A DNA stretch of 9,222 bases from CAYJBH01 sp964370605 (GTDB taxonomy: Bacteria > Bacillota > Clostridia > Oscillospirales > Ruminococcaceae). This document shows, piece after piece, positions 5,357-9,222 of this stretch. Each line of letters opens with the position of its first letter. Positions within the stretch are counted from its first letter, which is position 1. The notes below the pieces were generated by a model. The model was not told where the DNA came from and did no database searches. It saw only the letters and a list, made by a program, of their open reading frames with translations. The stretch is from the NCBI GenBank assembly GCA_964370605.1, contig CAYJJX010000041.1, forward strand, positions 1 to 9,222, read 5' to 3'. A program made the position numbers and the translations under genes.

Positions 5357-6196
5357 ATGTGCGAACAAAATTTATCGATCGGTGTGTTAAACCCTGAAAC
5401 ACCGCAAGAAGAGCGTATAAAAGCACGGGTTGTGGGCACCGATGAGCGGCAGATTTTCGTTGAAGAACGATTGAAGCGGGAAGGGGTGAATCACACTGCC
5501 GAGTTGCCTGTACATACAGCCGATGTCGTAATTTTTCCGATACCGTTTGAAAAAGAGATGCAGACATTCAGGGAACTTGTTGCAAGCGGATATGGCGGGA
5601 TTGTATTCGGAGGTATGATTTCGGACAAAGCGCGAGAAGAATCGGGTCAGATCATGATGTTTGATTATGCGAAAGACGAGCAGTTTGCACGGTTGAACGC
5701 GATACCTTCTGCCGAAGGGTCGCTTCGGCTGATCATGGCAAACCTTAAAAAAACGATACATGGCAGTGCGGTTGTGATACTTGGCTATGGCAAGATAGCA
5801 AAACATCTTCACCGACTTCTTGCCGCCTTTGGTGCCGACATCGTCGTATGTGCGAGGAGCGAAGCGGCAAGGAAAGAGGCGAAATTGCTCGGAGCAGCAG
5901 TCTGCGAATTCAGTGAGGTGGCAAAACACATTCCGAGTGCCGACGTGATTGTCAACACCGTGCCGAGCACCGTGCTTTCAGAAGAAGAGCTGAGGTTTGC
6001 AAAGAAAGAGGTGTATCTTCAAGATCTGGCATCAAAGCCGGGAGGAATTCCTCAAGAGGAGGCGATGAAATGCGGTCTTTCGGTCGATTGGGCTTTGGCG
6101 TTGCCGTCACGCTTCACCCCACAGACGGCCGCCGATTGTGTGGTGACGGTAGTTGACAGGGTATTAGGGGGTGCGATATGCGAGAAAAGAACATAG
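5357..6196 (+). CDS. dpaA: Dipicolinate synthase subunit A
   Basis: Together with DpaB it converts the product of dihydrodipicolinate synthase (an intermediate of lysine synthesis) into dipicolinic acid in the mother cell; the calcium salt is stored in the spore core. From ATG 5357 it is 279 aa, against 297 in B. subtilis SpoVFA. The N-terminal domain has VVGTDERQ (25-32) where relatives have IGGDxRQ. The family-typical IPSAEG (116-121) is followed by TIHGSAVVILGYGKIA (133-148), the dinucleotide-binding turn. DLASKPGG lies at 223-230, and the end (LPSRFTPQTAAD) matches the family's LPG..APKTAG in altered form. The last glycine of the binding turn is Ala, as seen in relatives. The start is a compromise: AGGAAGGA (5338-5345) lies 11 nt upstream, a long spacing, and about 20 residues precede the conserved domain. 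It overlaps dpaB by 19 nt. Confidence 0.9.
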   Translation: MCEQNLSIGVLNPETPQEERIKARVVGTDERQIFVEERLKREGVNHTAELPVHTADVVIFPIPFEKEMQTFRELVASGYGGIVFGGMISDKAREESGQIMMFDYAKDEQFARLNAIPSAEGSLRLIMANLKKTIHGSAVVILGYGKIAKHLHRLLAAFGADIVVCARSEAARKEAKLLGAAVCEFSEVAKHIPSADVIVNTVPSTVLSEEELRFAKKEVYLQDLASKPGGIPQEEAMKCGLSVDWALALPSRFTPQTAADCVVTVVDRVLGGAICEKRT

Positions 6197-6750
6197 GAGT
6201 GGTGATCTGCGGAAGTTTTTGCAACTTTGAATCGGTGTATAACGAGATGGAGAGGATGAAGAAAAACGGTGCACAGCTACAATTTATTATGTCGTTCAAC
6301 GCTTCGACGACCGACACACGGTTTGGCAGTGCGGCATATTGGAAAAAGAGGTTTTATGAACTGTCGCAAAAAGAGGTTATCACCGGCATTGCCGATGCGG
6401 AGCCGATTGGGCCGAAAAAGATGTTTGATCTATTGCTTGTCTGCCCTTGTACCGGCAACACCATGGCAAAATTATCGCTTGGGGTGACCGACACTCCCGC
6501 TACCATGGCGGTGAAAAGTCATCTGCGCTGTGGTCGTCCGGTCGTTGTCGCACTTGCCACCAACGACGGACTTGGTGCCTCGGCGCAAAATCTCGGGCGA
6601 TTGCTCAACACAAAAAACTACTATTTTGTGCCGTTTTGTCAAGACGATCCTTATCAAAAGCCGAACAGTCTTGTCTGCGATTTTTCTAGGGTATCGGATA
6701 CGGTCGAAGCGGCGCTTGTTGCAAAGCAGGTGAAGCCGGTGGTGCTTTAA
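6178..6750 (+). CDS. dpaB: Dipicolinate synthase subunit B (flavoprotein)
   Basis: Second subunit of dipicolinate synthase, a member of the flavoprotein/HFCD family. The 190-aa product is close to the 200 aa of B. subtilis SpoVFB. Recognisable parts are GVVICGSFCNF (7-17), the central GPKKMFDLLLVCPCTGNTMAKL (78-99, with the flavin-site CPCTGNTMAK), VTDTPATMAVKSHLR (103-117), ATNDGLGAS (127-135), and VPFCQDDPYQKPNS (151-164), nearly the same as in Bacillus. AGGGGGTG (6165-6172) lies 5 nt before the ATG inside dpaA, so the two are translationally coupled and made in equal amounts. No asd, dapG or dapA follows, unlike in B. subtilis. No terminator hairpin is evident after the stop. Confidence 0.92.
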   Translation: MREKNIGVVICGSFCNFESVYNEMERMKKNGAQLQFIMSFNASTTDTRFGSAAYWKKRFYELSQKEVITGIADAEPIGPKKMFDLLLVCPCTGNTMAKLSLGVTDTPATMAVKSHLRCGRPVVVALATNDGLGASAQNLGRLLNTKNYYFVPFCQDDPYQKPNSLVCDFSRVSDTVEAALVAKQVKPVVL

Positions 6751-6777
6751 TGTACCTATCATTTCAAGGACAAAAAG

Positions 6778-6826
6778 TTGTAAAAATAGTATAAAAATAT
6801 TAATATTAAATTAATTTGCAAAAAAG
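6778..6826 (+). promoter_or_regulatory. A/T-rich UP-element-like stretch
   Basis: Phased A and T tracts almost without G or C lie directly upstream of the -35 box at 6835. Such tracts raise promoter strength by contacting the RNA polymerase alpha subunit. They include the palindrome AATATTAATATT. Confidence 0.35.
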
Positions 6827-6834
6827 CATTGTAT

Positions 6835-6862
6835 TTGACGTTCATATATGATAAGTTATACA
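6835..6862 (+). promoter_or_regulatory. Vegetative promoter of the catabolic operon
   Basis: TTGACG (6835-6840, five of six bases), a 16-bp spacer, then TATACA (6857-6862). The start is expected near 6869, leaving a leader of about 25 nt before the ATG at 6894. It separates this operon from dpaAB. Confidence 0.65.
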
Positions 6863-6877
6863 CAAACGTTAATTTGT
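6862..6877. promoter_or_regulatory. Operator-like inverted repeat over the transcription start
   Basis: Perfect arms ACAAA (6862-6866) and TTTGT (6873-6877) flank CGTTAA. The site overlaps the end of the -10 box and the expected start site, the classic position for a repressor. The core AAACGTTA is typical of LacI/GalR-family operators and resembles the AAACG-containing repeat at 4031-4045. No regulator gene is in the window. Confidence 0.45.
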
Positions 6878-6893
6878 ATGAGGTTAAAAGTCT

Positions 6894-7637
6894 ATGATCA
6901 AGGTTGGTGTTGCCGATTACGGCATGTATGTATGGGAAGGCGGAATGTTTGACTATGAGGCACGTTGCCGTGACCTCAAAGCAATTGGATATAACGGTCT
7001 AGAGCGGCTTCGTCCGCTGACCGAGAGTGATGCGATACACAAGGCGGCAACGGTTCGCAAGCTCGGCATGGACTTTGGCACCTGCCTTGCACCCGATATC
7101 GAGCACAGCATTCAGTGGACATCGGCACTCGGAAAAGAATATGTCTGGACCGCAGTCACCGGAACAACCTTTGACGACTTTTGCCGTCAGGTGAATAAGC
7201 AGTCGAAAATCTGCATGGAGTGGGGTATCAAAGCGGCACTTCACAACCATCTTGGTCAGCTGGTCGAGACGCAGGCACAGCTTCTTGAATTTTTGGAGCG
7301 TTGCCCCGACTGCAACCTAATTCTTGACACAGGACACCTTGCAGTGGCAGAGGGTGGCGATCCCCTTTATATCGTCGAGAATTACTTTGACCGCATCAGC
7401 GTAATACACCTGAAAAACTGGGTCATGACCGATGAGAATAAAGAAATATGGAACGAGCGTGGTTATTTCACCGGTCTTGACAAGGGCAACTATCCGATCC
7501 AGAACAAAGAGTGTGTCGAGGCACTTGTAAAAAAAGGATACGATGGCTGGATATTCATCGAGCATGACACCCACCTGGATGAGCCACTAATTGATCTGAA
7601 AAAGAGCCGTGACGTGCTTCGCAGCTGGGGTGTATAG
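6894..7637 (+). CDS. Sugar phosphate isomerase/epimerase family TIM-barrel protein (IolE-like)
   Basis: Cytosolic metal-dependent enzyme of the xylose-isomerase-like TIM-barrel superfamily, which includes inosose dehydratase IolE, sugar epimerases and 3-keto-sugar isomerases. It is 247 aa, about the normal length for compact members. Candidate metal and catalytic residues sit in the family's places: His117/His119 in LHNHLGQ with Glu125 in VETQ, Asp145 and His148 in LILDTGHLA, His172 in VIHLKNW, and Glu223 in FIEHD near the C-terminus. The LHNHLGQLVET and LDTGHLA segments are closest in my memory to IolE-type proteins. The start follows GAGG (6880-6883) with a 10-nt spacing. As first gene of an operon with an oxidoreductase, it probably isomerises or dehydrates a keto sugar; the substrate is not known. 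Confidence 0.8.
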   Translation: MIKVGVADYGMYVWEGGMFDYEARCRDLKAIGYNGLERLRPLTESDAIHKAATVRKLGMDFGTCLAPDIEHSIQWTSALGKEYVWTAVTGTTFDDFCRQVNKQSKICMEWGIKAALHNHLGQLVETQAQLLEFLERCPDCNLILDTGHLAVAEGGDPLYIVENYFDRISVIHLKNWVMTDENKEIWNERGYFTGLDKGNYPIQNKECVEALVKKGYDGWIFIEHDTHLDEPLIDLKKSRDVLRSWGV

Positions 7638-7671
7638 TATAACAGTTTTAATTATTAATCTACACATTTTC

Positions 7672-7693
7672 ACGGTTATTTGATTATAGCCGT
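7672..7693 (+). other. Intergenic hairpin before the oxidoreductase gene
   Basis: Arms ACGGTTAT and ATAGCCGT pair over 8 bp with one G-U wobble around a 6-nt loop. No U-tract follows, so it is not a standard terminator. It ends 9 nt before the AAAGGA ribosome binding site of the next gene and may protect the downstream mRNA or set its level. Confidence 0.45.
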
Positions 7694-7719
7694 AACTAAT
7701 CGAAAGGAATAACTAAAAA

Positions 7720-8772
7720 ATGGAAAAAGTAAAAATTGCGATACTCGGTCTCGGACGTGCAGGGCATGGAATGCAGTGCAAAGACCTCGAGAACTTTACC
7801 GATAAATTTGAACTTGTGGCGGTTTGTGACATCATCGAAGAGCGTGCCGACAAGGTTTCGGAAATCTATGGCGCAAAAGCCTACTATAATATTGACGATC
7901 TGTTAAAGGACGAAAGTGCCGAGATCGTTTCGATTGCTACTCGTTCTTGTGACCATTTCAGTCATGCGGTGAAGGTTCTCAAGGCAGGCAAAAACGTCTT
8001 GATTGAAAAGCCGATGAGTTGCAGTTACAGCGAGGCTCAAACACTGCGTGACATGGACGCCGATCCCAATTTCCCGAATGTATATGTTCGTCATAATCGC
8101 CGTTTTGAAGACAGTTTCATCAAGGTCAAGGAATTGGTCGAATCAGGCAAAATCGGCGAAGTTTTTGAGATCAATATGTGTCGCAACAGCTTCGGCCAAC
8201 GCGATGACTGGCAGACTATCAAAGAGTTTGGCGGCGGACAGCTGCTCAACTGGGGTCCGCATCTTATCGACCATTCACTGCAACTGCTTGGCAGTCCGGC
8301 AAAATCGGTTGTGGGAGATCTGAAACACACCGTGGCAGGCGGCGACTGCGAAGACCATCTGAGCATTACCTTTGTGGGCGAAAACGATCGCACCATTCGT
8401 ATGCAGATCAGCGGCGGCGCCGCTCTGCCCAGCCCGATGTATCGTGTCTACGGCACAAGAGGTGCGGCAGAGATAGTCAACGACGAGATGTTTACAAAAT
8501 ACATCGACCCGGAACAAGAGGTGGTGCGCCCTGAATCAGATCCCGGCACGCCGCAAGGCTTTTTCGGCGATAGCGGCACATTTCAGGCGAAGGCACCACT
8601 GCGCTGGATGGAAGATCGTGTAGCGATTGCAGGAGACGAAGTGCTTCTCGTAATGTGGGAGCATCTTTATAATGCACTCAAAAAAGGAATAGCATATCCC
8701 ATCACCACCGAGCAGGCGATTGCGGTCGTCGAGGTGGTTGACATGGTGAAAAAAGGTACGAAGTTCGAATAG
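7720..8772 (+). CDS. Gfo/Idh/MocA family NAD(P)-dependent oxidoreductase
   Basis: Cytosolic dehydrogenase acting on a sugar, inositol or sugar derivative. The 350-aa protein has the two-domain layout of the family. An N-terminal Rossmann fold starts with ILGLGRAGHG (8-17) and has an acidic residue after the second strand (VCDIIEER, 35-42), which favours NAD over NADP. The conserved EKP (96-98) precedes the C-terminal domain with GGGQLLNWGPHLIDHSLQLL (171-190). There His181 and Asp184 are the likely catalytic pair, and Trp178 stands where many relatives have Asp. The ribosome binding site AAAGGA lies 11 nt upstream. It lies 82 bp after the isomerase and 12 bp before the next gene, in one operon. 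Pairs of Gfo/Idh/MocA and TIM-barrel enzymes are known from inositol breakdown and 3-keto-glycoside pathways, so one such role is plausible. Confidence 0.88.
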   Translation: MEKVKIAILGLGRAGHGMQCKDLENFTDKFELVAVCDIIEERADKVSEIYGAKAYYNIDDLLKDESAEIVSIATRSCDHFSHAVKVLKAGKNVLIEKPMSCSYSEAQTLRDMDADPNFPNVYVRHNRRFEDSFIKVKELVESGKIGEVFEINMCRNSFGQRDDWQTIKEFGGGQLLNWGPHLIDHSLQLLGSPAKSVVGDLKHTVAGGDCEDHLSITFVGENDRTIRMQISGGAALPSPMYRVYGTRGAAEIVNDEMFTKYIDPEQEVVRPESDPGTPQGFFGDSGTFQAKAPLRWMEDRVAIAGDEVLLVMWEHLYNALKKGIAYPITTEQAIAVVEVVDMVKKGTKFE

Positions 8773-8784
8773 AAAAGAGACGGT

Positions 8785-9222
8785 ATGGACAGTGATATAA
8801 AAATTTTGCGGGAGCTTGCAAAGCGCACCGCAGAGGTCGCAAACAAACCGATACAGCAGCAGCGTCGAGAATTGTGGAGCAATCTCAACAGCCTGAAAGG
8901 CGATTCTCCTCTCATTTATATCAGGGCGTTTGCCTTTGACGAGGTGTTTGATTACGGCACTCTGCGTTGCCAAGATCCGATTTTCAGAAAACAGGAACTT
9001 GCAATGCAGTCGATATTGTATCGTGATACTTTTGAGGATGACTACATAATCGAACCGTGGTTGACGGTGGACAGCACCTATACCGAAAACGCCGAGGACA
9101 TGTGGGGTTTTTCAACTTCCATGACCGAGAAGACGGCACATAAAGGCGCTGCGGGTTATCGTCCCGAACTGACGCCGGAAAATTTTCATCGCATGAAAAA
9201 AACTCCGCACAGCATCGATGAG
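8785..9222 (+). CDS. Uroporphyrinogen-decarboxylase-like protein, N-terminal part (cut by window end)
   Basis: The open frame of 146 codons has no stop before the window ends. The N-terminus shows an amphipathic helix (LRELAKRTAEVANKPIQQQ), then RRELWSNLNSLKGDSPLIYI, a segment FDEVFDYGTLRCQDPIFRKQE and DDYIIEPWLTV. This order, a helix, W..LN.LK...P, an E/D-rich loop, C.DP..R..E and EPW, is what I recall in URO-D/methyltransferase-like proteins of gut Clostridia that sit in sugar catabolic clusters. Full-length members are usually over 350 aa, so well over half is missing. The function of these relatives is unproven; they are unlikely to make heme. The ribosome binding site is weak (AAGAGA), but the 12-bp gap to the oxidoreductase suggests coupling. 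Confidence 0.65.
   Translation, partial: MDSDIKILRELAKRTAEVANKPIQQQRRELWSNLNSLKGDSPLIYIRAFAFDEVFDYGTLRCQDPIFRKQELAMQSILYRDTFEDDYIIEPWLTVDSTYTENAEDMWGFSTSMTEKTAHKGAAGYRPELTPENFHRMKKTPHSIDE

Noticed and set aside
5387..5929. 180-aa open frame antisense to dpaA
   Set aside because: It lies entirely opposite a clear gene and has a composition typical of a shadow frame.
8536..8973. 145-aa open frame antisense to the oxidoreductase and URO-D-like genes
   Set aside because: Opposite two well-supported genes and not protein-like.

Overview
The window comes from an endospore-forming member of the Bacillota, most likely a Clostridia-type gut anaerobe. The evidence is a dipicolinate synthase pair (dpaA-dpaB), strong AGGAGG ribosome binding sites, TTGACA/TATAAT promoters, moderate A+T content and families common in that group. 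Genus cannot be decided from the sequence.

Left part (1-3826). A lone L-rhamnose mutarotase gene (rhaM family, 208-528, +) sits behind a very good promoter. It runs tail to tail, with only 3 bp between stop codons, into a leftward four-gene operon: an ECF-type sigma factor (3332-3826), a six-helix membrane protein (2605-3339), an ABC ATPase (1730-2620) and an ABC-2 type permease (532-1758). All junctions overlap by 8, 16 and 29 nt, so the four products look translationally coupled. The layout resembles the known arrangement in which an ECF sigma factor is co-transcribed with a membrane partner and a drug- or lipid-type ABC exporter, for example the B. subtilis sigY region. The substrate is unknown.

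Middle part (3827-5356). About 1.5 kb lacks a convincing protein gene. Next to the sigma operon are its probable promoter (near 4060) and a long leader. To the right, a leftward promoter (TTGACT-16-TATAAT, 5186-5213) and a leftward terminator hairpin with U-tract (4111-4144) bracket about 1.07 kb that is rich in small hairpins and has no credible ORF. This is either an undescribed long structured RNA or the remains of a dead gene, and it is the most interesting part of the window.

Right part (5357-9222). dpaA and dpaB overlap by 19 nt and make dipicolinic acid in the mother cell during sporulation; a sigma-K-like promoter lies just upstream. A separate rightward catabolic operon begins at 6894. 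It has its own A/T-rich upstream region, a promoter (TTGACG-16-TATACA) and a LacI-like operator over the start site. It encodes a TIM-barrel sugar isomerase/epimerase, a Gfo/Idh/MocA oxidoreductase and the start of a uroporphyrinogen-decarboxylase-like protein that runs off the window end. The combination suggests oxidation and isomerisation of an unusual sugar or polyol, with substrate unknown.

No tRNA, rRNA, CRISPR array or intact mobile element was seen.
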